From Clavaria fumosa (lineage: Eukaryota > Basidiomycota > Agaricomycetes > Agaricales > Clavariaceae): a DNA stretch of 64,000 bases. The stretch spans positions 1,240,001-1,304,000 of the forward strand of contig OX637803.1 in the NCBI GenBank assembly GCA_951802425.1, in the 5' to 3' direction. The notes below the pieces were generated by a model. It searched no databases, had not been told where the DNA came from, and saw nothing but the letters and a program-made list of their open reading frames with translations. Position 1 is the stretch's first letter, and each line of letters opens with the position of its first letter. This document shows positions 9,910 through 20,290 of the stretch, one piece after another. A program made the translations under genes and the position numbers.

Positions 9910-10444
9910 CAGCAGCAGCAGCATAGAATTCTGGGACCAATCTAGATTGAAACATTTGGAAATACCGTTGCTGTTTCAAAGTATTGCAGGTGTTGGTTTT
10001 GTGCGCCGCTCCCGGGGTTGATTTGTAACCGTACCGGAGAGCCGCATCTCATATTGCCTTCCGGTTATCATTACAGTAAACGCTGGTGCCAAATTTCCTT
10101 CGATGAATCGAGTGATTGGAACTGATTGTGCGGAAATCCCGAATCTCGCCAGGGTCAACGTCAGAGTCTTAGGGTGCGCAGAGAATGAATGTATAATTAG
10201 CTTACGTTTCAATACTGTCCCTAGGATTGTAATTGCATCTCATTTCTGGTGGGACCGCTGACACACCACACATTCAAGTTTTAAAATCTGGGAGGTGAAG
10301 CGTGTTGCTCTCGAAGATTCGCAGACCTTCTTTGACATCTTCACGCATCATCAATTCTGCATTTTGCATCCTAGGTGTGACTAAATTTTAACAAAAAGAA
10401 AGCGGTCTGACTAACGTTTATTAATTCCAGCACTCATCGTCCAA
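9910..10444. other. Intergenic, no gene seen
   Basis: A short CAG run near 9908-9921 and no supported coding region. Confidence 0.5.
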
Positions 10445-10895
10445 CTAACATCCTGGCGCTCCTGGTGTCCCTGGTGTCCCTGGTGTCCCTGGAAGTGGGG
10501 GCGGCGGAGGCGGAGGGGATGATGGTGGTGGCGGCGGCGGCGGAGGCAGCGGCAGAGGCGGCGGCGGCGGAGGCGGCGGCAGAGGCGGCGGTGGGGGCGG
10601 TGGAAGCGACAGTTGGGAGGGTGGAAGAGGCGGTCGGGGTGGTGGCAGAGGCGGTCGGGGTGGTGGCAGCGGCGGTGGGAATGGTGGAAGAGGCGGTGGG
10701 GGCGGTGGCAGCGGTGGTGGGAACCGTAGAAGCGGCGGTAACGGTGAAAGTGGTGGAAGTGGTGGGGGTGATAGTCCTGGCGCACCTGGAAGCGGCGGCA
10801 GTTCTGGTATTGCTGGTGCGCCCAGTGCTGGCGCACTTATTGCTGATGCGCCTGGCACACCTGGCGCATCTGGCCATGGAGGCAGTTCGGGATAA
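10445..10895. repeat. GC-rich Gly/Pro-coding low-complexity block
   Basis: On the plus strand the block reads as collagen-like GAPGVPGVPG followed by long Gly runs broken by RGG and GSD, ending GHGGSSG before TAA. On the minus strand the same DNA reads as long Pro runs. Neither strand offers a credible start exon or splice partner. It lies immediately upstream of MED22 and may be an exon of a glycine-rich protein or simply a repeat expansion in its promoter. The ambiguity cannot be settled by eye. Confidence 0.6.
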
Positions 10896-10943
10896 ATTCG
10901 TCACGCGTTGTGTAGGCGCTGTGCTCGCACGAAAGCCATTGGA

Positions 10944-11499
10944 ATGTCAGATCCACCGCAAACTGATGTCTCCCGTCCTTCTGCTCTGCCAACCGCCAAT
11001 TTGCACCGACAGTCCGCATACGTTGAACAAACGTCCATAGAATACTTAGACAGTGTCGAAGAAGAATGGAACAAGAAAGTGGACGTGGAAATCGAGACTC
11101 TTGTAGACGGCATGGTTGACCTCGTCAGTCTGGCGTCGGTGAGTTTGTCCTTCACTTTCTTGTCAGAAAAACGCTCAATTTTTTACATTAGATCGGGAAT
11201 AAGGACAAGTTTCGGGTGGCTCAGGAAGCCTTCCAGGTTCAGTCAAGGGCGGAGTCGATGGCAAGATGGCTTGTTGCTCTCGCATCATCCGCCCGTGCTC
11301 ATCGCCTTTAGTACAGATTCGCGCGGCGAATTCACTTCTTTCCATAACGCATTCTATGAAGTTGCTTCTTCTGCTCTCTGATGAAGCCCAGATTGCACAT
11401 CGACGTGACACAGAAATGAAGAGCATCCAGGTTGACAAAGACCAAGCGAAAGCACAGGTGGCAGCCCTTTTGGATGAGCTTATTAAAGAGTCTCTGTAG
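10944..11499 (+). CDS. MED22: Mediator complex subunit 22
   Basis: Three exons (10944-11138, 11192-11260, 11317-11499) give 148 residues, the normal length for fungal Med22/Srb6. The hallmark long helices are present: EYLDSVEEEWNKKVDVEIET, a DLVSLASIGNKDKFRVAQEA segment and RAANSLLSITHSMKLLLLLSD. Med22 pairs with Med11 in the Mediator head and contacts RNA polymerase II and TFIIH. The second intron (11261-11316) begins GCAAGA instead of GT; using it restores the conserved ESMIRAANSLL join, while no GT site does. The start codon is the ATG at MSDPPQTDV, after which the frame matches the family; an upstream ATG in frame exists but lies in the Gly-rich block. Confidence 0.88.
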
Positions 11500-11814
11500 A
11501 TTGGGATAACAAAGAGGTACTCTTGCTTCATTCTAAGCCGGACCCGCCTGCTAATATTGTTTTGCATCTCATTATACACGTTCGCGCTTCGTGCCCAAGT
11601 TTGCTAACATTCGTTATTGAAGCTTCACTAGTGAAGCCTCACCTACAAGGCGAAGCGAGGTCGCCGTTGCAGGTACCCTCCTTGCATTAAAGCCGTATAT
11701 TACATGTCATTTTCGCTGTTAGAGCAGTGCAAAAATAATAGCTCGTCGGTGCCGTCCTTTTGTGAGAAAGTAAGTGAGCGTCGAGTACCCCGTGACTGCG
11801 CAACTTGGACGCCG

Positions 11815-14800
11815 ATGCTAACGAGCTTGCGTCGCATTGGCCCAAGACGGCCGGTGGGGCATGGCCTCGACATCTTTCGCAGCAGGACCGACGAGCTTAG
11901 CGGGGCTTACCGACGCTTCGCGACGCTCCTCCGATCCGGCAACGGAAACCCCACACGCCTTGGCCGACGCTTCGGGTCATTGACACTGCATAGCCCTCGG
12001 CGTGTCCATGCGCGCCCCCTCTCGTACTCCTCCATCCCTAGATTCATAGTGCGCGCTTTCCGTGTGCCCATAGCCGGCGCGACGGTTGGCGCGGGCGGGT
12101 TCGGATATGCGAATTACAAGTTTGATGGTACGGTTATGCAGTCATGTTCACGCTCTATCCTGTCAGGCTGAAGAGACGTCCACGGAGCGCAGAATTTCGG
12201 AAGCAGACGAATGCCTGGGTCGTCACCGTCAAGGACACGGCAGCGGATGTACTCGACGCCGCTACAGACGGTTACAAGGCCATTTCTTCTCACCTACCAG
12301 AGATCCACCTGCCAGACCTACCTGCTTTGGAGACTCCGCAGTTCATCATAGACTTCTTGACTCCATACAAGCAAGAAGGTGGTAAGGAAGACGGTCAGCC
12401 CGGGTCGTCAAAGCCTCCAACGCCTCCCTATTCAGCCGCCGTCGCAGCACTCGTCGCAGCGGCTACGCTCGACCCGCTACACTCTCAGGCCACATCAGAC
12501 GACAGTGACTCGACGAATTCCGACGTGCAGCACAATGGGCTCATGCATCTTACCAAGAAATTAATTGAGATCCGGAGCATGCTGCTCAGCATCGACCAGA
12601 GCGACGCGCTGAAGCTGCCGAGCATCGTCGTGATTGGTAGCCAAAGCTCGGGGAAGAGTTCTGTCCTGGAAGCCATCGTTGGCCATGAATTCCTTCCAAA
12701 GTGAGCTCGCGCACACGCTGCCTTAGCTAGTACTGAATTGGGGCACAGAGGAAATAACATGGTGACGAGGCGTCCCATTGAACTCACACTTATCCACACA
12801 CCCGCAGTTGACGGGAAAGAGCCCCTCGAATACGGCGAGTTTCCCGCCTTGGGCCTTGGAAAAATGACAGATTTTTCCGCCATCCAGAGGACTCTCACTG
12901 ACCTCAACCTCGCCGTCTCGGCCAACGAGGCCGTCTCGAACGAACCCATTGACTTGCGCATACACAGCCCCCATGTCCCTGACCTGACACTGATTGACTT
13001 GCCCGGGTACATCCAGATCTCGTCGCTCGATCAGCCCGACACGCTCAAGGAGAAGATCGCGGCACTATGTGACAAGTACATACGCGAGCCCAACATCATC
13101 CTCGCTATCTGCGCAGCGGACGTCGATCTTGCCAATTCTCCTGCGTTGCGTGCGAGCCGCAAGGTAGACCCCTTGGGATTGCGAACGATCGGCGTGATAA
13201 CCAAGATGGATCTGGTCTCTCCAGAAGAAGGCGTGAGCATCTTGGCCGGAAATCGGTATCCCTTGCATCTTGGTTACATCGGGGTTGTCGCGAAGTCGGC
13301 GGGCGGCAAGCACGTGAAGCAGGGTTCAACTGCGCAAGCGCATAAGCGCAGTGAACTCGACTACTTTGGCCAGCATCGCGAGTACTTTGGCACCTCGAGT
13401 ACAATCATGGTTGGCACAAATACGCTGCGCCGACGGCTAATGGACGTGCTCGAGGCGTCGATGGCGTCGTCACTGCACGGTATCACGAACGCCGTGCAGC
13501 TCGAGCTGGAGGAGGCGACGTACCAGTTCAAAGTGCAGTACAACGACCGGCGGATCACGGCGGAGTCGTACGTCGCGGAGACGGTCGACGCGCTCAAGGC
13601 GCGCTTCAAGGACTTCACCGTACAGTTCCGGAAGCCGCAGGTGCGCGCGAAGCTCAAGGCGATGCTCGACGAGCGCGTGATGGACGTGCTCGAGCAGCTG
13701 TACTGGTTCGAGGCGCGCGCGCCGGAGCTCGACCGCCTCGCGCAGGACCCGCGCGTGAAGCCCGAGGAGGTGGACCCGTTCTGGCGGCACAAGCTCGACG
13801 CGGCGTCGTCGCTGCTGACGAAGTCGGGCGTTGGGCGCGAGTCGACGACGCTCGTCGCGGATGGGCTGCGGGCGCTCATTGACTCGATCGCGTCCGGCGA
13901 GCCGTTCAACCACCATCCCCGCACTGCGGAGCGGCTCATCCAGTTGTCCCACATGATTTTGCGGGACCGGATAGGCGTCACCGCTGACCAGGTGGAGAAC
14001 TGCATTAAGCCGTATAAATACGAAGTTGAAGTGGACTCACGGGAGTGGGAGGCCGGGCGGGAGAGGTCTGTGGAGCTGTTCGAGAGGGAGGTGTTGAATT
14101 GCGAGCAGAAGGTAAAAGAGATCAAGAAGAGGGTTGGTGGTAGTAGAAGACTGAGCTCGCTCGTCGACTATATTCGGGGCTTAGAAGCGAAGGAGAGGGA
14201 GCGGAAGAAGCTCAGAATGATGTCTGGTGCTGACGAGGCGAACGACTCTATTATGTCCACGGAGACATATCGTTATCCACCAGCCCATATTCTCGACGGT
14301 AGGCGCCAGCTATGCTTTCTTGTCGGTACTTACTGTATCTTCCCCAACAGCAAGACACGCTATGCTCTACAGCGATCGCATTGGCGTCCTGAAGTTGCGG
14401 TTAGCCGCGCTCAAGTCCAAGCGATGCCGAGCCGGACCACAAAACGACGCTCTGTGTCCTGAGGCTTTCCTCAACGTCGTTGCAGATAAATTAGCATACA
14501 CCGCCGCAATGTTCATCAACATTGAACTATTAGACCACTTCTTCTACCAGGTGAGATTACACTCTTTTTTTCTCTGTGCAGACGCATGGATCTCAATATC
14601 TGGAACACAGTTCCCTCGTGAGATTGACTCACGGCTGCTGTACAACCTCGATCGCAATGAGATTGTCGAGTTCGCGCGCGAAAACCTGAGTGTGAGACAG
14701 CACCTGGAGCTCCAGGAGAGGAAAGACAAACTAGAGGAGGTTTGTGTTACTTCAGCATCCAAGAGTTGTTGCTGACTTTGGGGGCAGGTCATGAAACAAC

Positions 14801-14880
14801 TCAATAGTCTGTCGACATTTCGGAAAGACCCTCAGCCTGTGCCACGACGGCCTCGCGGTCTTTTTGGCGGAATTTTCTGA
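11815..14880 (+). CDS. MGM1: Mitochondrial dynamin-like GTPase Mgm1 (OPA1 homologue)
   Basis: Exons 11815-12127, 12193-12700, 12749-14298, 14351-14550, 14611-14739 and 14788-14880 sum to 930 codons plus stop. The N-terminus is Arg-rich ([10 protein letters not shown]...YRRF) with little acid, a mitochondrial presequence, followed by a Gly/Ala-rich segment ([18 protein letters not shown]) fitting the inner-membrane anchor and rhomboid cleavage region. The GTPase domain has the P-loop [10 protein letters not shown], switch motif DLPGYIQ and TKMDLV. A middle/GED-like region ends with the family tail [21 protein letters not shown]. The protein mediates inner-membrane fusion and cristae structure. 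The intron after the P-loop exon falls at the [10 protein letters not shown] junction. The start at 11815 is chosen over an in-frame ATG at 11704 because the presequence begins there. It is tail-to-tail with the SCP2 gene. Confidence 0.93.
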
Positions 14881-15024
14881 GAGGGTTTGCCCCCTTTTTC
14901 AATGTTCAACAACCACCACTCGTCATATCATTTAGGAATATCATTGATTTATATGCTCTTGGAGCGCTTGCGAGAATACAAAGAATAAGTCAACTACAGT
15001 GTGTCTGAACAAGTCATTACATCG

Positions 15025-15688
15025 TTACAGTTTAGCTTTGGGTGGCTATGATAGAAGTGTAAGGGTTCATGGCAGCAAGTCATAAAGCCGGAGGATGTAC
15101 GTGCCTGCAACTTCAGCAACGCCTCCAACTTAGTTGCTAGTAGCACGTTGCCCTTGGTCTTCAGCTTACCGGTCATGAAAGCTTTTTGACCGTTGAGCTA
15201 TGCAGACGGTACGTCCAGAGGGTTACTATAACGCCCGAGTGTTGGGGAGGTGAGACACGGGGACGAACCTTTCCCGACGCGAGATCGGCAAACGCTTCAT
15301 CTCCTAATGTGAGGGTCACATCGGCCTTGGGCTGCGCGGGCCCCTTGTAGACGTCGCCCGTCTTTTTCAGGTCGATAGTCCACACCGCCTCCTCCGGCCC
15401 GCCAGGCTTGGTCACATGGATCTCGAACATGGCGTTCGTCTGTTGGGTGGAGATGGTCCGAGATGTGTATCATGTTAGCCTCCGCGTCGCAAGTGGCGTA
15501 TATGGATGGACCTTATTGATCTGGGCCTGACGCTGAGCCTCGGTGAAGGATGCAAAGGCGTCGCGGACGCCCTGGATGATTACTGATGCCTGGAGGGATT
15601 TCCACACTGGGTGGTCAGACGGTATTCGAGTAATAAGGGTGAGATTGTGAGGCTATACCTTGTAACCTGGTACCTTAAGATCAGACAT
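15025..15688 (-). CDS. SCP2 sterol-carrier domain protein
   Basis: A small single-domain SCP2 protein. Likely exons run 15688-15667, 15606-15512, 15439-15269, 15197-15101 and a terminal exon at 15035-15025. The domain core is clear: QASVIIQGVRDAF, FEIHVTKPGGPEEAVWTIDL, PKADVTLTLGDEAFADLASG and LNGQKAFMTGKLKTKGNVLL. These proteins bind lipids and sterols in a hydrophobic tunnel, often in peroxisomes. The C-terminus depends on splicing: removing the last intron (GTACAT...AAG) ends the protein in ...LQAPKL, whose last three residues resemble a PTS1 peroxisome signal. Leaving it in gives a longer non-conserved tail ending SDTL. The first exon is only about 22 nt and its donor is weak, so the exact N-terminus is uncertain. 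Confidence 0.82.
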
Positions 15689-15879
15689 GGGATGGTGGTG
15701 GAGGACTAGGATAGGAGACTGCGACACTGCGTAGCAGCAGTTGCTGCAATAAATACGAAACGAGACAATATAAACTGATAGTCATATTTTGGCCAAAGAT
15801 TTGGGGAAACGTACCAAGGACTGGCTTGAGACTGAGGGAATTGTAGAGACCGTGGATTACAGTAAAACAGACCTTGTTA

Positions 15880-15981
15880 CAAACACACTGAATTTTACAG
15901 TTCTTCTTTCCTCACCGTATTGTATCGTATTGTCCAGACAAACACACTGAATTTACAGTTCTTCAAGTTCTTCCTCACCGT
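15880..15981. repeat. Direct repeat in the SCP2/MAF1 divergent promoter
   Basis: A roughly 40-bp block (ACAAACACACTGAATTTACA with the following TTCTTC...CCTCACCGT) occurs at about 15880-15917 and again at about 15938-15981 with one-base and small-insertion differences. It sits between the divergent starts of the SCP2 gene and MAF1. Confidence 0.75.
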
Positions 15982-16141
15982 TTGTCCCAGCCAGAATGGC
16001 CCCTTTGCTAAAATGGATGTGAAATATTTTCCATTTCGAGTGTCGGAGAACGCCAGAATTATTCTCCGAGCAACGACCCCGCACCAGAACCAGAACCGTG
16101 GTGGTGTGACCGCATTGTCATCCTCCTCCTCCTCCTCGTCA

Positions 16142-17275
16142 ATGAAGTACATCGAGTATCCAGCGCTTTCTCGCCTCGCCCAGGCGCTGACCCATGAAGG
16201 TCCCGAGTGCTCAGTGCACACCCGCATAGAGGCTTACAGCACAAAAGCCATCAAACGTGACAAGAAACTCTTCAAATCCCTCGAACATGCGTACAACGAT
16301 GAGGTCTCCAACTCGCCGCCCCTGCCCTCATGGCTCACCGCTCTCGACCCCGACACAAACGAACACACCATGACCCCGTTCGGCCCCATAGACAAGCACG
16401 CCTCCCGCAAGACCCTTTACCTACTCATCGCCACTCTCAATGTCGCATTCCCCGACCACGAATTCTCCGACGTCCGTCCCGCCCACTTCAATAAGGAGGT
16501 CAGCGGGGCAAGCGTCCTGAATGCCCTCTCCACCACCCTCATCAACCCCCAGAACCGCGCCGGCATACCAGCACCCCGGACGTACTCTTCCTATCCACCC
16601 ACCTCGTCGGACTTCTTCCCGTCATCGGTCCCGACTTCCTCGTCCCCTGTCGGCCAATACATACCCAGTCCGCGCGCCCCGCCACAAATTGTCTCGGGCA
16701 CCCACCCAAACCTCTACCGCCTCCTCGACGAAGCCATCGGCCTCACAGAATGCGAGGTCTTCTCCTACGTGCCGGACATCGACTCCGACCCGCACGCGAA
16801 CAACTTCTCCGACGATGACGAAGACGTCGTGTCCATCGAAGACGGAGACTCCTCCACAGACGACGAGGCGAGCTTCGAGTTCGACGACTACGACGTCGAC
16901 GAGGTGCGCTCGGCTCGTCGGTACACGCCCCGACCACGGCCATCGCCCTCGCCCCCCGCGGCGTCGGCGCGCAAGCGCACATCGTCCCCGTCGTGCTCGC
17001 CTTCCTCTTCCATCTCCCCAACGTACCCGCACGTCCGCATGCGGCGGCGCGGCGGCGCACTCCTCTGGTCATCGCACTGGTTCTTCCTGAACAGGAAACT
17101 GAAGCGTATCCTGTTCATATCTGTGTGGGCGCGCTCGCGCGGCCTGAGTCGATCGTGGACCGCGGACAGCCGCTTGGACGCGGGCGACAAGGAGGTGACG
17201 GACGAGAGGTTCTTCGGTTGGGAAGGCTCGGCCGGCGCGGGAGCGAGGGCTTTGGGGCTGAGTGTCTCTATTTGA
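16142..17275 (+). CDS. MAF1: Maf1, repressor of RNA polymerase III
   Basis: One uninterrupted exon of 377 codons, unusual among its intron-rich neighbours. The A box is at the N-terminus (MKYIEYPALSRLAQAL, then VHTRIEAYSTK), and the B/C region includes GPIDKHASRKTLYLLIATLN, FPDHEFSDVRP and a HFNKE segment. The C-terminal hallmark GALLWSSHWFFLNRKLKRIL is intact. Between them lie a Ser/Pro-rich linker and an acidic stretch (NFSDDDEDVVSIEDGD). Maf1 binds Pol III near its clamp and Brf1 in response to nutrient or stress signals; the Ser-rich linkers are where TOR/PKA-type phosphorylation is known in relatives. The frame stays open 74 codons upstream, but homology begins at MKYIEY, so that ATG is the start. 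Confidence 0.93.
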   Translation: MKYIEYPALSRLAQALTHEGPECSVHTRIEAYSTKAIKRDKKLFKSLEHAYNDEVSNSPPLPSWLTALDPDTNEHTMTPFGPIDKHASRKTLYLLIATLNVAFPDHEFSDVRPAHFNKEVSGASVLNALSTTLINPQNRAGIPAPRTYSSYPPTSSDFFPSSVPTSSSPVGQYIPSPRAPPQIVSGTHPNLYRLLDEAIGLTECEVFSYVPDIDSDPHANNFSDDDEDVVSIEDGDSSTDDEASFEFDDYDVDEVRSARRYTPRPRPSPSPPAASARKRTSSPSCSPSSSISPTYPHVRMRRRGGALLWSSHWFFLNRKLKRILFISVWARSRGLSRSWTADSRLDAGDKEVTDERFFGWEGSAGAGARALGLSVSI

Positions 17276-18048
17276 GTGTCTCGGTGAGCATAGCATACCA
17301 ATTCATCCCCCACATGGCAATTTCTTGCATTGAACACGGCCCAAGATTTCCATATGACTATTCCTTGCATATGCGTGCCCGTCTCACATGTCGTCGACTG
17401 GGAATTTACAGTCTGGTTTCATTACCGTCACGTATGTTTTTGGCTTCAGCGACTGTCAGTGACAGCAGAGCGGTCATATGCGACTAGCTCACGTACCTTC
17501 AGTCTCACTTACATTCGCATCTGTATATATCTTAGGGAATAGCAGTGTATGTTTATCTGCTCTGAACTTGAGAACGCATGCGTGAATGTAGGCCAAGGCC
17601 TCAGGCTGGTTTGTCGCAACATTCAGGAAGGCGTGGGCAGTTCAAAGACGAACAGACGCGGGCGTCTCAAAAAAATTTCGAGGATCGATCGAGTCATCAA
17701 AGACACGTGATGACGCCCTAGCGCATACAATTACAACGTATTGCCAGCGCAGTGGCAGATGTTTGCCCAGTGCCCGGCAAGAGTAGCAGTGACACCTGTT
17801 GTTCTGTTCGTTCGCAAGCGCGATATCCTCTCTGTACCTTCTTCGCTGCGGCGGGCCGTCCATGCCAGTACACCACCAACCAGCGTCTCCTTGCCGCGGC
17901 GAGGGTACAAGACTGCTTCAAACACCATCGTCTATCGCGGGTAGAAAGCGCGCATCGTAGGAACACCGAGAAGTGGGGCCTCGAGGGGGGACATCTCCAG
18001 TCTTGGCTGAAGTGGGGTGAGGAGGGGGGGGGAACGACGGTCACAGCG
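17276..18048. other. Intergenic, no gene seen
   Basis: Several short open frames on both strands show no motif, no conserved start context and no splice partner. Nothing else is recognised. Confidence 0.5.
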
Positions 18049-18589
18049 TCATGGCGGGTCGGACATCGAGCTCCCCGGTGGATACGTCCGGCGAAGATAG
18101 CGGTATTTCCGCAGCGAATACAACGCAAGCGTCTCTAAATAGTCATGGAACACGGAAAACGCGCGGGGGGGAGGAGGTTAGCAGCGAAAGGTCGGGCCTG
18201 GGAAGATGGGAGCGCACCGTTCTTGATGTATTCTCCTAGTTTGATAGCGCGCTCGATCTCATCCGGGTCTGTCAGGTGCCTGTTTTCTGGACGGCATGAG
18301 CGACATCGGGAACGGGGGGGGGGGGCAAACGTATGGGGCAGCTCACTTTCGAACATACGGCGGAGCTTCCCGTGGAAGTTATAGCTGGCGCGAAGACAAA
18401 TCGTGAGCGGTTTCGTTCCCGGGGAAGCAAGATTGGGAGGACGAACGAAGGATCCGCTTCACGCCGAAGGACATGGTGCGCGACGTGAGTCAGAGCCAAA
18501 AGAGCTAGCTGAGACCGAGGCGTACGGTAATCACGGCCCAGCCGGTGCAGTTCCTTGTACAGGGCAAGAACGCGTAGTCTTTGTGCCAT
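18049..18589 (-). CDS. LYR-motif protein (LYRM5/ETFRF1-like)
   Basis: Four exons (18589-18516, 18384-18347, 18286-18218, 18134-18049) sum exactly to 88 codons plus stop. The N-terminus carries the LYR tripeptide equivalent in RLRVLALYKELHRLGRDY. The following helices match the short LYRM5 family: YNFHGKLRRMFEKNRHLTDP, EIERAIKLGEYIKN and the terminal ETLALYSLRKYRYLRR. LYR proteins are mitochondrial matrix adaptors that bind acyl carrier protein; LYRM5 relatives regulate electron-transferring flavoprotein. The first intron is long (131 nt) and its donor is a weak GTCTCA, chosen because it is the only one giving the right frame. An in-frame ATG 20 codons upstream could extend the protein. Confidence 0.85.
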
Positions 18590-19557
18590 CGACGTCGACG
18601 TTTTTGCTGCTGTCTGGGCCACTAAATTAGTTAGTGTGGGACCCGGCACCTTCGGCCAAAGTCACGTGATATAAACAAAGCTGCACACATACCAAATTCC
18701 TGACCCAGTTCTGGTGTTCTGCCTTCCACAGACCAGATAACAAAAAAGTTTGTGTGTAAAAAGTGTTCCAAATAATTATTTAAGCAAATCCTTCAAGTGT
18801 TAGGGCTTGTCCCATCCTGTAAGTAGTGCTGAAGGTCAATTCATTGGTGACCAAACATTTGAACTTGCTAGGACCAATCAACTGTTGAGTATAATACTCA
18901 GTCTCAGAAGGTTGTGAAGTTGTTAGATGAAGTGTAGAAATGAGAATAAATGATTTGGAGAAGTAAGGGGTGTAGCAACAGGGTCACAAGTAGTAGCAGG
19001 TGTTGAAGTGTTTATCAGGGTGGATTGGATGTGTTGAGTAAAGGAATCAGGATGGGTCATGACAGTGATGACACCATGTTGCATCTCCAAGGTTCCATTA
19101 AACCTTGCATTCTAAGTCTGCCTGTGGCAAGAAATGGAGTCAACAGAACACTCATCAGTGGGGTGGACTCCAAAGTCATAAAAGACTTTCAATGTGGGAA
19201 CACTGCACTGTTATATTGCTGCAGTTGGCTGACATGTGAATTCTCCTTGCTTCAGCAAGCCCAGAAGCTCTTCTAGTTGGTGCTGGTTTATGTAGAATGT
19301 CTGGTATATGTGACTCTCAATAATGGCATCATTAGATTACCATAAGTCTGATTGGTTGACCATACAGTCAACTAACAATTCACAGAATAGGTAGTTTGGC
19401 ATTTAATTAGAGCAACAATAAAAGTGCATCACAAAAAAGGCTATTCTGGGACCCAAAAAAATTCATCTGCTCCCAATAGACACAAGAACATCAGGATTGA
19501 AAAAAATCACTTTATCTTACAAGGTTTCAAACTACATCAATGTCTTGATCATACTTT
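18590..19557. other. Intergenic AT-rich stretch, no gene seen
   Basis: Composition is more AT-rich than the surrounding genes. No conserved frame or RNA gene is recognised. It separates the housekeeping block from the NLR-like gene. Confidence 0.5.
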
Positions 19558-20290
19558 ACTATGCATTGACATTAGCACCCTTGTCAAGTAGCAACTGCAC
19601 AACTGCATTATGACCATTCATGATGCAGCTTGAAGGGCATTATGATAATATCCTCCTTGTGTATTGATATCAGCACCCTTGTCAAGGAGCAATATGACAA
19701 TTCATCGATGCAGCCCTGAAGATCATTGCCATAATATTGTCTTTGCCATACAATCCCCTTTGTGCATTGACATCAGCACCCTTGTCAAGGAGCAGTTGCA
19801 CAACTGCATTATGGCCATTGTATGATGCAGCCTGAAGAGCATTGCCATAATATCCTCCTTGTGCATTGACATCAGCACCCTTGTCAAGGAGCAGCTGCAC
19901 AACTGCATTATGACCATTGTATGATGCAGCCTGAAGAGCATTGCCATAAAATCTTCCATGTGCATTGATGTAAGCACCCTTGTCTAGGAGCAGCTGCACA
20001 ACTGCAATATCACCATTCCCTGATGCAGCTTGAAGTGCATTGCCACCAAATCTTCCTTGTGCATTGACATCAGCACCCTTGTCAAGGAGCAGCTGCACAA
20101 CTGCAATATCACCATTCTTTGATGCAGCCTGAAGAGCATTGTCATGAAATCCCCCTTGTGCATTGACATCAGCACCCTTGTCAAGGAGCAGCTGCACAAC
20201 TGCATTATAACCCTTCCCTGATGCAGCCCGAAGTGCATTGCCATAAAATCCCCCTTGTGCATTGACATCAGCAGCTTTTTCAACAATCAA
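19558..20290 (-). repeat. Tandem 99-bp ankyrin-coding repeats
   Basis: About seven units of 99 bp, each coding one 33-residue ankyrin repeat (GNALQAAS...AVVQLLLDKGADVNAQG). Neighbouring units differ at only a few bases. The last two, nearest 19558, are shifted out of frame by a 17-bp insertion-like difference and a compensating loss, so the protein stops at 19682 while repeat DNA goes on for another 120 bp. Confidence 0.88.

Noticed and set aside
15920..16141. 74-codon N-terminal extension of MAF1
   Set aside because: It overlaps the promoter direct repeat and a Ser run; homology begins at MKYIEY.
17642..18138. Several 60-136-codon frames upstream of the LYR gene
   Set aside because: Overlapping frames on both strands with biased Arg/Cys content; shadows of GC-rich spacer and the LYR last exon.
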